This document shows positions 1 through 8,908 of a stretch of DNA of 64,000 nucleotides, piece by piece (the stretch's first letter is position 1; each line of letters opens with the position of its first letter). The stretch comes from an uncultured Gammaproteobacteria bacterium (lineage in GTDB: Bacteria; Pseudomonadota; Gammaproteobacteria; Pseudomonadales; Pseudohongiellaceae): the NCBI GenBank assembly GCA_937898685.1, contig CALEJT010000023.1, positions 12,934 through 76,933 on the forward strand, in the 5' to 3' direction. The translations under genes were made by a program, and so were the position numbers. Below the pieces are notes generated by a model. The model saw only the letters and a program-made list of their open reading frames with translations, searched no databases and was not told the DNA's origin.

Positions 1-2
1 TG

Positions 3-407
3 GCCTCTCTGGTTGCGGCCGCCGTTGGCCTCTTTTCCGCCACTGGTGCCTTCGCAGCACTGGAAGACCAAATCCGCGCCCGTCTGCAGTCCCCGACCGA
101 GGTTTGCGTGGTTGGCGATGAATGTGCCGCCGGCCTGAAGCTGCCTGGCGCGGCTGCTGGCCCGACCTCTCCGGAAGAGGTGTACACCACCTACTGCTCG
201 GCCTGTCACAACACCGGCCTGAACAACGCGCCCGCCTTCGGCAACGCCGAAGCCTGGGAACCGCGCATCGCCAAGGGTGTGGAAGAGCTCTACAACAGCG
301 CCGTCAATGGTTTCAACAATGGCGCGATGCCGCCGAAGGGCACCTGCATGTCCTGCTCCGACGAGGTGCTGCACGCCACGGTGGATTACATCCTCGAGTC
401 GCTCTGA
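3..407 (+). CDS. Cytochrome c5 family protein (5' end outside the window)
   Basis: Small periplasmic mono-haem cytochrome that shuttles electrons. The frame is open from base 3 and begins inside a signal peptide (a hydrophobic run ending Ala-Phe-Ala, then Ala-Leu-Glu-Asp), so the true start lies left of the window. A haem site CSACH is followed by a GAMPPKG segment carrying the likely axial Met. A second Cys pair (CMSC) near the C-terminus is typical of the c5 group. The reading frame ends in TGA just before a strong terminator. An internal GTG at 108 is not the real start because it would remove the signal peptide. Confidence 0.9.
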   Translation, partial: ASLVAAAVGLFSATGAFAALEDQIRARLQSPTEVCVVGDECAAGLKLPGAAAGPTSPEEVYTTYCSACHNTGLNNAPAFGNAEAWEPRIAKGVEELYNSAVNGFNNGAMPPKGTCMSCSDEVLHATVDYILESL

Positions 408-439
408 CAGTAAGCGCCGGATCCGCTTCCCCATCTTGC

Positions 440-467
440 GAGCCGCCTTCGGGCGGCTCGTTCGTTT
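440..467 (+). terminator. Rho-independent terminator after cytochrome c5
   Basis: A perfect 8-bp stem, GAGCCGCC/GGCGGCTC, with a TTCG tetraloop, is followed by GTTCGTTTT. It sits between the convergent cytochrome c5 and rep genes. Confidence 0.85.
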
Positions 468-2483
468 TCAGTCGAACAAACTCTTCAACCGGCTCAGCGT
501 TTCGCGGCCACGTTCCTGCGCCTTCTCCGGCGTCTGATCCGAGGGGCGGCCGTCCCACACCAGCAGATCCTGCGGCAGTTCGTCGAGGAAACGGCTCGGC
601 GTGGTCTCCATCATCTCGCCGTACTGCTTGCGCTTGCGCGCCAGCGTGAAGATCAACTGCCGCTGCGCGCGCGTGATGCCCACGTAGGCGAGGCGGCGTT
701 CTTCGGAGATGTCGCCCGCATCCATGCTGTTGCGATGCGGCAGGATCTCCTCCTCCATGCCCATGATGAACACGAAGGGAAACTCCAGACCCTTCGACGC
801 ATGCAGCGTCATCAACTGCACCTTGTTGGTTTCTTCCGCCTCGGCCTGTTGTTCCAGGAGATCGCGCAGTACCAGCTTGTGAATGGCGCTCGCCAGCGTG
901 GCGTCTTCATCCTCTTCACGTGCACGGCTCAGGCTCGTCTCGAGCGAACCGAGCAGCGCCTGCACATTGCCCCAGGCGCGCTCCGCTGCGGTCGGTGTGG
1001 ACGCGTTCTGTTGCAGCCAGGCTTCGTAGTGGATGTCGTCGATCAGCTCGCGGATGAGATTCACGCCCGCACCGTTGTCGAGTTCACGTTGCTTGTGCTC
1101 GATCCACTCGGCGAACTCCCGCAGTTTTTCCACCTGGCTTTCGTTGAGGTATTCGCCGAGACCGAGGTGCGTGCAGGCGGTGAGCATGCTCACACCGGCC
1201 TTGTTGGCGTAGTGACCGAGACCTTCCAACATCGACGGTCCGATCTTGCGCCGCGGCGTGTTCACGCAGCGGATGAAACTGTTGTCGTCGTCTGGATTGA
1301 TCAGGAGCTTGAGGTAGGCCATCAGGTCCTTGATCTCGGTGCGCGCGAAGAACGACGTGCCGCCCGTCACCTGATAGGGAATCTGATGCGCCTGCAATTG
1401 AATCTCGAGCAGTCGCGACTGATGGTTGCCACGATAGAGCACGGCGAAATCACGGAAGCGCAGTTGCTTGTGCGCCGCGAGCAGCAGAATTTCGGTGGCG
1501 ATGCGCTCGGCTTCCGCTTCTTCGTTGGCGCACATCAGCACACGGATGGGGTCGCCCTGGCCGTATTCGCTCCAGAGCTGCTTTTCGAACACGTGCGCGT
1601 TGTTGGCGATGAGCGTGTTCGCCGCGGTGAGGATGGTGTTGGTGGAGCGATAGTTCTGCTCCAACTTGATCACTTGCAGATTCGGATAGTCCTGTTTGAG
1701 CAGCGCCATGTTTTCCGGCTGCGCGCCGCGCCAGGAATAGATGCTCTGATCGTCGTCACCCACCACCGTCAGACCGCCGCGATCGCCCACCAGCAGTTTC
1801 ACGAACTCGTACTGCATGTGGTTGGTGTCCTGATACTCGTCCACCAACAGATAACGAATGTGACGACGCCACTTCTCCAGTACTTCGGGATTGGTGCGGA
1901 ACAGCTGGGCGGGCAGGAGGATCAGGTCGTCGAAGTCGACCGCATTGAAGGCCTTCAGGCTGCGCTGATAGTTCTCGTACACGCGCGCTGCCAATTCCTG
2001 TTCGGCATCGGCTGCTTCGCGCAACGCATCCTCGGGCATCATGAAGCGGTTCTTCCAATTGGAAATGATGCCCGCCAGATTGCGCAGTTGCTCATCGTTG
2101 ACCTCGAGGTCCTTCATCATCAGTTCCTTGAGCAGCGACAGGCAGTCCGTTTCGTCGAAGATGCTGAAGCTGCTCTTGAGTCCGAGATGCGCGCATTCGC
2201 GACGAATCATCGTCAGACCGAGATGATGGAAGGTCGAGATCATCAGTCCCCGCGTGCTCACGTCCTTGAGCAACTTCTGCACACGCTCCTTCATTTCGCG
2301 TGCCGCCTTGTTGGTGAAGGTGAGCGCCGCGATGTTGTGCGGTTGATAGCCACAGCCGCTGATCAGCCAGGCGATCTTTTGCGTGATGACGCTGGTCTTC
2401 CCGCTACCGGCGCCGGCCAGTACGAGCAGGGGACCATCGATGTAACGGACGGCTTGGAGTTGGCGGGGATTGAGAGACTTCAT
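468..2483 (-). CDS. rep: ATP-dependent DNA helicase Rep
   Basis: Superfamily 1A 3'-5' DNA helicase that helps replication forks past obstacles. The 671-residue protein matches the usual Rep size. Walker A (GAGSGKT) is at residues 24-30 and a DEYQDT Walker B-type motif lies near residue 218. A GDDDQSIYSWRGA motif and a C-terminal LMTLHASKGLEF/YVGITRA block are also present. The N-terminus LNPRQLQAVRYIDGPLLVLA favours Rep over UvrD. It is transcribed toward the cytochrome c5 gene and shares a 269-bp divergent intergenic region with the FlgN-like gene. Confidence 0.95.
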   Translation of the reverse strand: MKSLNPRQLQAVRYIDGPLLVLAGAGSGKTSVITQKIAWLISGCGYQPHNIAALTFTNKAAREMKERVQKLLKDVSTRGLMISTFHHLGLTMIRRECAHLGLKSSFSIFDETDCLSLLKELMMKDLEVNDEQLRNLAGIISNWKNRFMMPEDALREAADAEQELAARVYENYQRSLKAFNAVDFDDLILLPAQLFRTNPEVLEKWRRHIRYLLVDEYQDTNHMQYEFVKLLVGDRGGLTVVGDDDQSIYSWRGAQPENMALLKQDYPNLQVIKLEQNYRSTNTILTAANTLIANNAHVFEKQLWSEYGQGDPIRVLMCANEEAEAERIATEILLLAAHKQLRFRDFAVLYRGNHQSRLLEIQLQAHQIPYQVTGGTSFFARTEIKDLMAYLKLLINPDDDNSFIRCVNTPRRKIGPSMLEGLGHYANKAGVSMLTACTHLGLGEYLNESQVEKLREFAEWIEHKQRELDNGAGVNLIRELIDDIHYEAWLQQNASTPTAAERAWGNVQALLGSLETSLSRAREEDEDATLASAIHKLVLRDLLEQQAEAEETNKVQLMTLHASKGLEFPFVFIMGMEEEILPHRNSMDAGDISEERRLAYVGITRAQRQLIFTLARKRKQYGEMMETTPSRFLDELPQDLLVWDGRPSDQTPEKAQERGRETLSRLKSLFD

Positions 2484-2685
2484 GAGCTACCTGCGGAAGG
2501 CTGCGCATGATACTTGAGCTGCCCCGCCGGCGGGACTGTTACGTTGAATTTTCTGAAGGGAAGGCGGTCCTACGTTCTAACGACGGCGCAATGTTGCGGC
2601 TTCGTTACACTGCTGGGCTCTTTGATGTGCTTCGCAGTTGTGCTTCACGATGTCTAGTACTTTCGCGTCAGTTGTTGCCTCGGGC

Positions 2686-2712
2686 TCAAGCCGCTAGCTT
2701 TACGTCCGATAA
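2686..2712 (+). promoter_or_regulatory. Candidate sigma-28 (FliA) flagellar promoter
   Basis: TCAAGCCG, 11 bases, then TCCGATAA. The sigma-28 consensus is TAAAGTTT-N11-GCCGATAA, and Pseudomonas forms begin TCAAG. The spacing is exact and the -10-like half differs from consensus only in its first base. It lies 40 bases upstream of the FlgN-like start codon and points toward it. Confidence 0.6.
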
Positions 2713-2752
2713 GTATAAAGATCGAAAAAAAGATCACCAAAAGGGGAATCCC

Positions 2753-3253
2753 ATGGAACTGCCGCAGACCTTAGAAGCGTTGCACCACCATCTTGGCCTC
2801 TTGATCGGCCTTCTGCAGCAGGAACAGGAGCTGTTGCTCCACACTCCTGTCCCTGCTGAGGAAGATTCACTGCGCCGGCTGCGTCTGGAGCAGGATAAAC
2901 AAAGCCATTTTCGGGCCATCGAAGGCCTGGAAAACCAATGCAAGGATCTTCGGAGGACGCTTGGCAGCGCCGCGCCCGAAGAACTTCCTCTCTGGAAGGA
3001 AGTGCGCGATCTCACAGACCAGGCTCTGCGTTTGCACCAACTCAACAGCACCTTGATTCGCCAGGGCTTGGTGCATGAGCAATGTGTGCTCAACAACGTG
3101 CGTCAGTTAGGCTCGACTTCCCCGACCGCACTCGCGGGTCTCACCACAACGCAGGTGGCTCCTGCAGCCGAAGCACCTTCAGCCGCTACCACCAGTTCAT
3201 CACCACGCAAGTCGCGCCGCCGCAAGGTGGCGGACGATAGTCGCGTGCATTGA
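2753..3253 (+). CDS. flgN: FlgN-like flagellar export chaperone
   Basis: A 166-residue, mostly alpha-helical protein. The FlgN family chaperones the hook-filament junction proteins FlgK and FlgL. Heptad-like Leu/Glu/Gln helices cover residues 1-125, and a helix around HQLNSTLIRQGLVHEQ resembles the conserved C-terminal FlgN helix. The tail is low-complexity Ala/Thr/Ser followed by basic RKSRRRK. ATG 2753 is chosen because AAGGGG lies just upstream; the frame is open upstream but lacks a better start. A sigma-28-like promoter precedes it. It is isolated from other flagellar genes. The family assignment rests on pattern, not on a search. Confidence 0.5.
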   Translation: MELPQTLEALHHHLGLLIGLLQQEQELLLHTPVPAEEDSLRRLRLEQDKQSHFRAIEGLENQCKDLRRTLGSAAPEELPLWKEVRDLTDQALRLHQLNSTLIRQGLVHEQCVLNNVRQLGSTSPTALAGLTTTQVAPAAEAPSAATTSSSPRKSRRRKVADDSRVH

Positions 3254-3271
3254 ACCCCCACCGGAACTTGC

Positions 3272-3298
3272 GCTCGGGCTTCGGCCCGAGCCTTCCTT
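3272..3298 (+). terminator. Rho-independent terminator after the FlgN-like gene
   Basis: Perfect 8-bp stem GCTCGGGC/GCCCGAGC with a TTCG loop, followed by the pyrimidine run CTTCCTTC. It separates the FlgN-like gene from comM. Confidence 0.7.
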
Positions 3299-3364
3299 CG
3301 CAAGAAATTAGCGTAATCCGCGCGGCTCGACTAAACCGAGGGCAATTCGACTCTCGGAATCCTC

Positions 3365-4876
3365 ATGGCTCTGGCTCGTGTTTATTCACGTGCGCTGTTC
3401 GGTATGGACGCGCCATTGGTGACGGTGGAAGTGCATCTGTCGAATGGTCTGCCGGGTTTTACTTTGGTGGGATTGCCGGAGACGGCGGTGAAGGAAAGCC
3501 GCGAGCGCGTGCGCAGCGCCATCCTCAACGCCAACCTCGACTTCCCACAGCGCCGCATCACGATCAATCTCGCGCCCGCCGAGTTACCGAAGACAGGAGG
3601 TCGCTTCGATCTTGCGATGACCATCGGCATCCTTGCTGCTTCGGGGCAGTTGTCCAAGGTCGATCTGGAACGAACGGAATTTTTGGGCGAATTGGCACTC
3701 TCTGGTGAAGTGCGCGCCGTGCCCGGCCTCTTGCCTGGTCTGCTTGCGGCGGGACGCGACGGACGCTTGAGCATCGTGCCTGAAGCGAATGCCGCCGAAG
3801 CCGCCCTGCCACGTCATAGTGAAGTCCTGCTTTGTTCGCACCTGCTGCAGGTGTTACGACATCTGCGTGGTGAAGAAGAACTGCCGCGCCCTCCCGCTGT
3901 CCCGCTCGATGCGGCCACACCACCGCCGGATCTCAGTGAAGTCATCGGTCAGGATGGGGCCAAGCGTGCTCTATTGATTGCCGCTGCCGGTGGCCACAAC
4001 CTCCTGCTGCGCGGTCCTCCCGGCACCGGTAAGACCATGCTGGCGTCGCGCCTGCCGGGCATCCTGCCGCGGCTCGACTTCGAACAGGCGATGGAAGTTG
4101 CAGCCCTGCATTCTCTGTCCGGCAAGGCGCTCGACTCCCAGCACTGGAGTCACCCGCCCTTTCGCGCGCCGCATCATACGAGTTCTGCGGTGGCGCTCGT
4201 CGGTGGTGGCAGCACCTTGCATCCGGGTGAGGTATCGCTGGCGCACCACGGCGTGCTGTTTCTCGATGAGGTGGCGGAGTTCAGCCCCAAGGTACTCGAA
4301 GCACTGCGCGAGCCGCTTGAGAGCGGTGTGATCCAGATTGCACGGGCGCGTTATCAGGTGAATCTACCTGCGCGCTTTCAGTTGCTGGCCACCTGCAACA
4401 ACTGCCCCTGCGGCAACTACGGTGATGCCGAGCAACAGTGTCGCTGTTCGCCCGATCGCATTCGTCAGTATCAGCAGCGCCTGTCCGGCCCCTTGCTCGA
4501 TCGCATCGACCTGCAGGTATGGATGCCTCGTCTGCGCAAGTCCGAGCGCGAATTGCTGCTGGGGCAGGGCCGCCGCGGCAAGGAGCAGAGCGCGGTGCTG
4601 CGCACCCAGGTCGAAGGCTGCCGTGCACGCCAACTGCAGCGCCAGGGTCATCTCAATGCCAGGCTGGAACAGGGAGCGTTGCAGGAGGTCTGCGCATTGC
4701 GGGAGGAAGAGCGAGAGCTCCTGCGCCAAGCGATGGAGCGTTACCACCTGTCGACCCGCGCCTGTCTACGCATCCTGCGCGTGGCACGCACCATCGCCGA
4801 TCTCGCGGGAACCGAACGCGTGGAGCGGGCGCAGCTGCTCGAAGCCATCCACTATCGCAAGGACGAAGCGAAATAG
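3365..4876 (+). CDS. comM: ComM/YifB family AAA+ ATPase (Mg-chelatase-like)
   Basis: Hexameric AAA+ helicase that promotes branch migration during natural transformation. The 503-residue length is typical. The N-terminal ChlI-fold segment ends near residue 185. Walker A (GPPGTGKT) is at 217-224, GVLFLDEVAEF is the Walker B region, and a CNNCPCG Cys motif follows, as in YifB proteins. The C-terminal Mg-chelatase helical bundle ends at YRKDEAK. ATG 3365 gives the conserved start MALARVYSRALFG. Many non-transformable bacteria also carry comM. Confidence 0.93.
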   Translation: MALARVYSRALFGMDAPLVTVEVHLSNGLPGFTLVGLPETAVKESRERVRSAILNANLDFPQRRITINLAPAELPKTGGRFDLAMTIGILAASGQLSKVDLERTEFLGELALSGEVRAVPGLLPGLLAAGRDGRLSIVPEANAAEAALPRHSEVLLCSHLLQVLRHLRGEEELPRPPAVPLDAATPPPDLSEVIGQDGAKRALLIAAAGGHNLLLRGPPGTGKTMLASRLPGILPRLDFEQAMEVAALHSLSGKALDSQHWSHPPFRAPHHTSSAVALVGGGSTLHPGEVSLAHHGVLFLDEVAEFSPKVLEALREPLESGVIQIARARYQVNLPARFQLLATCNNCPCGNYGDAEQQCRCSPDRIRQYQQRLSGPLLDRIDLQVWMPRLRKSERELLLGQGRRGKEQSAVLRTQVEGCRARQLQRQGHLNARLEQGALQEVCALREEERELLRQAMERYHLSTRACLRILRVARTIADLAGTERVERAQLLEAIHYRKDEAK

Positions 4877-5163
4877 ATCAGAGTCCCTGGCCCGCAGTTC
4901 GACGTATTTGCGATGAACCAACGATGACTTGGAGCTGCTGAAGAATCACGCCGAGTCCGCACTATCTAAGTGCGCGCCTCGCATTTGCGCACCAAAGCTC
5001 AGCCGCCACAGCGCCGCTGGCCGTTCAGACAGATTCCGGATCGGCCTGCCACACCTCTTCCATCCCGCCAAATCCGAGGAAATGGCTGTCTTCCTGGCGG
5101 CTGCGTTTCAGCTGGCCTGCAAATTGCTTTGTTTCCTGGCCAACCGATCAGATTGCTGGGTGA
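4877..5163 (+). other. Intergenic region without a recognisable gene
   Basis: 287 bases between comM and the DUF1592-type gene. No credible coding frame or strong terminator was seen; it presumably holds the promoter of the downstream trio. Confidence 0.4.
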
Positions 5164-5166
5164 GTG

Positions 5167-7584
5167 ATGTTCCGCAGTACCAGTGCAAGTGGGTTCCGTC
5201 TGAAGTCCAAACCATTCGTGGTAGCGATGCTGCTCGCGGCCATGCCGTGGCAGCACGCCGTTGCCGAAGGTGCTGCGTTCAATGCCGGCAAGGCCGAGGG
5301 CCTGCTCGAGCAGTACTGCATGGAATGTCACGACAACGAAGGTTTTGCGGGCGGCTTGTCGTTCGAACTTCTGTCCTTCTCCGACATTCATCTCGGCAAC
5401 AGTCTCGAAGAATGGGAGCGCGTGCTGCACAAGACCCGCCTCGGCGAGATGCCACCGCCCGACAAGGCGCGCCCCGATGAGGCACAAATGAATGCCTTCG
5501 TCGGCTGGCTCGAAGCCGAGCTCGACGCGCATGGTCTCAGCAATCCCGATCCCGGCCGCGCCACGCTGCGCCGCCTCAATCGCAAGGAATACAACAACGC
5601 CATCCGCGACCTCCTGCACGTCGAAGTCGATGTGAGTGAGGAACTGCCGACCGACGACGCCGGTTACGGTTTCGACAACATCGCCGAAGTACTGACCGTT
5701 TCCCCCGTGCTGATGGATCGCTACCTGTCCGTGGCGAGCAAGTTGAGCCGTCTGGCGGTGGGCCTTGGTCCCGACTATCCGACCCTGAAGAGCTATCAGG
5801 TGCCGAAGGATGGTTCCATCCTCAACCAGGGCATCCCCGCCTACAACGAACGCGCCAGCAATGATTTGCCGCTGGATTCACGCGGCGGTGGCAGTTTCGA
5901 TTTCTATGCACCATACGATGCGACGTACGAGATCGCTGGCTATCTCAACGCCAACACCAACAATGAAGCCGACCGTCTGCCCGACGATCGCGTCGGCATC
6001 CGTGTGCCGCTTTCCGCCGGCCATCACCGCATCGGCATGGCGTTCCGCAAACAACTGACTCTCGATGAGCGCGTGCAGATCCTGCACAACGATGTCGACT
6101 ACGTGGTGATGCCCACCGAGCCACCGACGATGGTGATGCTCGACTTCCTCGTCGATGGTGAGCGCGTCGGTTCGATGGAAGTGCCTTCGTATCACATGCG
6201 TCCGCGCTTCTCGCAGGCCAACTGGCCACGTGACGTATTGCAGATCGACGTGGCGGGCCCCTTCGATATCGCAGGTCCTGGCGACACGCCGAGTCGTCGT
6301 AAGATTTTCCAGTGCGAGCCCAAGACTGCCGCAGAGGAAAGCAGCTGCGCCAAACAGATCCTCGGCTCGCTGGCGCGTCAGGCCTATCGCCGTCCTGTCG
6401 ACGACAAGGACCTCGCGCCGCTCCTGGCGATGTATGAAGCCGAACGCGCCGAAACCGATTTCACGCAGGGCATCGCTGCGGCGCTGCAGGGCCTGTTGAT
6501 GTCGCCGAAGTTCCTGTTCCTGATCGAGAACGATCCACCCGATGCCGCGCCCGGCTCGGTGCATCCGCTCACCGATCTCGAACTCGCTTCGCGTCTCGCC
6601 CTCTTCCTTTGGAGCAGCCTGCCCGACGAAGAACTCTTGTCCCTTGCCGAAGCCAACAGACTGCGCGAACCCGGCGTGCTGGAAGCGCAGGTCGATCGCA
6701 TGCTCGACGATCCGCGTGCGGAAGAATTCATCGGCAACTTTGCCGGCCAGTGGCTCTACCTGCGCAACCTCGAACATCACGTCGCCGACGTCTTCGAATA
6801 TCCCGAGTTCGACGTACGCCTGCGTACTGCCATGCGCCAGGAGACCGAGCTCTTCTTCGGCAACATCCTGCGCGAGAACCGCAGCGTGCTCGAATTCCTC
6901 GATGCCGATTACACCTTCATGAATGAAGTGCTCGCCGAGCACTATGGCATCGCAGGCGTGAAGGGCACGGCGATGCGCCGCGTGTCGCTGGCAGGCAATC
7001 CCGATCGCGGTGGGCTGCTGGGCCAGGCCAGCATTCTCACCGTCACGTCCTACGCCAACAGCACCTCGGTCGTGCAGCGTGGACGCTGGATTCTGGAAAA
7101 CCTGCTCGATGCTTCACCACCGCCCCCGCCGCCGGACGTGCCGGGTCTGGTGACACAGCTCGAAGATCGTCCGCTCAGTCCACGTGAACAGATGGAGCGT
7201 CATCGCAGCAATCCGAGCTGCCACGCCTGTCACGTGAAGATGGATGAATTCGGCTTTGCACTCGAACGCTTCGATGCCACCGGCGCCATCAGAACTCACT
7301 CCAATGGTGTTCCGGTGGATGACATGGCACGCGTGCCGGGCAAGCCGCCGTTCCAAGGCCTCAGTGGTCTGCGCGAAATCCTCTTGAGTCAGCAGGATCA
7401 GTTCGTGCGCGCCCTCACCGACAAATTGCTCACCTACGCGGTCGGGCGCGGCATGGAAGCGCAGGATCAGCCCACCATTCGCGCGATCGTTCGCGCCGCC
7501 GCCGAGGATGACTACCGCATGCAGAGCCTGCTTCTTGGCGTCATCAACAGCGCACCCTTTTCTTTGCGGAGGACCCCCGAATGA
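5167..7584 (+). CDS. Exported DUF1592/DUF1588/DUF1585-type haem protein
   Basis: An 805-residue exported protein of the multidomain family first known from Planctomycetes (PSCyt1/PSD modules). A signal peptide ends near HAVA, and a first haem site CMECH is at 51-55. Then come a DUF1587-like block (RRLNRKEYNNAIRDLL), a DUF1595-like block (ARQAYRRPVDDKDL), DUF1592 (DLELASRLALFLWSSLPDEE) and DUF1588 (GGLLGQASILTVTSYANSTS). A six-Pro linker and a second CxxCH at 685-689 (CHACH) precede DUF1585 (LLTYAVGRGMEA). ATG 5167 is preferred; a GTG directly before it at 5164 is possible. The substrate and reaction are unknown. It overlaps the DUF1552 gene by four bases. Confidence 0.88.
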   Translation: MFRSTSASGFRLKSKPFVVAMLLAAMPWQHAVAEGAAFNAGKAEGLLEQYCMECHDNEGFAGGLSFELLSFSDIHLGNSLEEWERVLHKTRLGEMPPPDKARPDEAQMNAFVGWLEAELDAHGLSNPDPGRATLRRLNRKEYNNAIRDLLHVEVDVSEELPTDDAGYGFDNIAEVLTVSPVLMDRYLSVASKLSRLAVGLGPDYPTLKSYQVPKDGSILNQGIPAYNERASNDLPLDSRGGGSFDFYAPYDATYEIAGYLNANTNNEADRLPDDRVGIRVPLSAGHHRIGMAFRKQLTLDERVQILHNDVDYVVMPTEPPTMVMLDFLVDGERVGSMEVPSYHMRPRFSQANWPRDVLQIDVAGPFDIAGPGDTPSRRKIFQCEPKTAAEESSCAKQILGSLARQAYRRPVDDKDLAPLLAMYEAERAETDFTQGIAAALQGLLMSPKFLFLIENDPPDAAPGSVHPLTDLELASRLALFLWSSLPDEELLSLAEANRLREPGVLEAQVDRMLDDPRAEEFIGNFAGQWLYLRNLEHHVADVFEYPEFDVRLRTAMRQETELFFGNILRENRSVLEFLDADYTFMNEVLAEHYGIAGVKGTAMRRVSLAGNPDRGGLLGQASILTVTSYANSTSVVQRGRWILENLLDASPPPPPPDVPGLVTQLEDRPLSPREQMERHRSNPSCHACHVKMDEFGFALERFDATGAIRTHSNGVPVDDMARVPGKPPFQGLSGLREILLSQQDQFVRALTDKLLTYAVGRGMEAQDQPTIRAIVRAAAEDDYRMQSLLLGVINSAPFSLRRTPE

Positions 7585-8897
7585 AAAAAGTAAAACCACT
7601 GAGCCTGAGCCGCCGTGCGCTGTTGCGTGGTGCCGGAGCCAGCCTGGCACTGCCCCTCATGGAAGCGATGCTGCCGAACGTAGCCAAGGCCAGCACTGCG
7701 GTACGTCCGAAGCGGCTGAGTGTGGTTTACGCGCCGAACGGGATGTCCATGACCAAGTTCACGCCGGCGACCACGGGAACCAACTACGAGATGAGCCCCA
7801 TCCTCGAACCGCTCGCGCATCTGCGCGATGAGTTCGTGGTCATCTCGGGCCTCGGCTTGCCGAAGACTCACGGCCACATCGGCTGCGCGGGACTCCTCAC
7901 CGGTGCCAGCGTGCGCCAGACCGAAGGCTCCGACCTCGAATGCGGCATCTCCATGGATCAGGTGCTCGCCAATCACTACAACGGCGATACGCAGTTCTCC
8001 TCACTGCAACTCGGCATCGAACCCTCCAGCCTGCTCGGCAGCTGCGCACCCGCCTATAGCTGTACTTATACCAATACGCTGTCGTGGCGCAGTTCCACCA
8101 CGGCACTGCCGGTATCGAACAATCCCGCCGACGTATTCGAGCGCATGTTCGGTGACGGCGATCTGAGTGATGAAAAGGCACGCCTCGCGCAACTGCGCCG
8201 CAAGACCAGCGTGCTCGACTTCGTGCGCGAAGAAGCGCTCGCACTCTCCAAGGATCTCGGCATGCACGATCGTCGCAAGCTCGACGAATATCTGCACTCC
8301 GTGCGTGACGTCGAACGCCGCATCCAGATGGCGAGCCAGCAGAGTTCCGACGTCGACTTCGGTTCACTCGAACGTCCCAGCGGCATTCCGGACAGCTTCC
8401 AGGAACACGTGCGTCTGATGGTGGACCTGCAGATCCTGGCACTGCAGACCGACATGACGCACATCACCACCTTCATGCTCGGCCGTGAACTCAGCAACCG
8501 TGCCTATCCCGAAATCGGCGTGCCCGACTCGCATCACATGCTCAGTCACCACGCCGGCGACAAGGAGCGCCTCACCAAGCTCGAGCGGGTCAATCGTTAT
8601 CACAAGGAACAGTTGGCCTATTTCATCGAACGTCTGCGCGAAACGCCGGACGGCGAGGGCTCCCTGCTCGACAGCACCATCGTGCTCTCCGGCTCGTGCA
8701 TGGGTGATTCCGACAGCCACGACAGCTTGGATCTGCCGATCATCGTTGCCGGTGGTGGCATCGCGGGCAATCGTCACCTCGCCTTCGAGCGTGGCACGCC
8801 GATGGCCAACCTGCACGTGACCTTGTTGCAGATGTTCGGTGTTCCCACCGACAGCTTCGGCGACAGCACCGGCACTCTCGACATCTTCTCGGCCTGA
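7581..8897 (+). CDS. DUF1552 family Tat-exported protein
   Basis: A 438-residue protein whose N-terminus is a Tat-type signal: SRRALLRG, then a hydrophobic stretch ending at VAKA. DUF1552 proteins are distant relatives of the sulfatase/alkaline-phosphatase fold and often sit beside DUF1592 genes; their reaction is unknown. Conserved-looking His/Asp segments include GLPKTHGHIGCAGLLTGA, PDSHHMLSHHAGD and SGSCMGDSDSHDSLDLPIIV. An ATGA overlap with the preceding gene implies translational coupling and a shared operon, so the two products probably act together in the periplasm. Confidence 0.9.
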   Translation: MKKVKPLSLSRRALLRGAGASLALPLMEAMLPNVAKASTAVRPKRLSVVYAPNGMSMTKFTPATTGTNYEMSPILEPLAHLRDEFVVISGLGLPKTHGHIGCAGLLTGASVRQTEGSDLECGISMDQVLANHYNGDTQFSSLQLGIEPSSLLGSCAPAYSCTYTNTLSWRSSTTALPVSNNPADVFERMFGDGDLSDEKARLAQLRRKTSVLDFVREEALALSKDLGMHDRRKLDEYLHSVRDVERRIQMASQQSSDVDFGSLERPSGIPDSFQEHVRLMVDLQILALQTDMTHITTFMLGRELSNRAYPEIGVPDSHHMLSHHAGDKERLTKLERVNRYHKEQLAYFIERLRETPDGEGSLLDSTIVLSGSCMGDSDSHDSLDLPIIVAGGGIAGNRHLAFERGTPMANLHVTLLQMFGVPTDSFGDSTGTLDIFSA

Positions 8898-8908
8898 GCG
8901 ATCGACCC

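Noticed and set aside
735..2510. 591-codon open frame on the plus strand
   Set aside because: It is the antisense of rep; its product has no recognisable domain and rep shows all helicase motifs.
5878..6942. 354-codon minus-strand frame
   Set aside because: It is the shadow of the DUF1592-type gene, whose motifs are continuous in the other frame.
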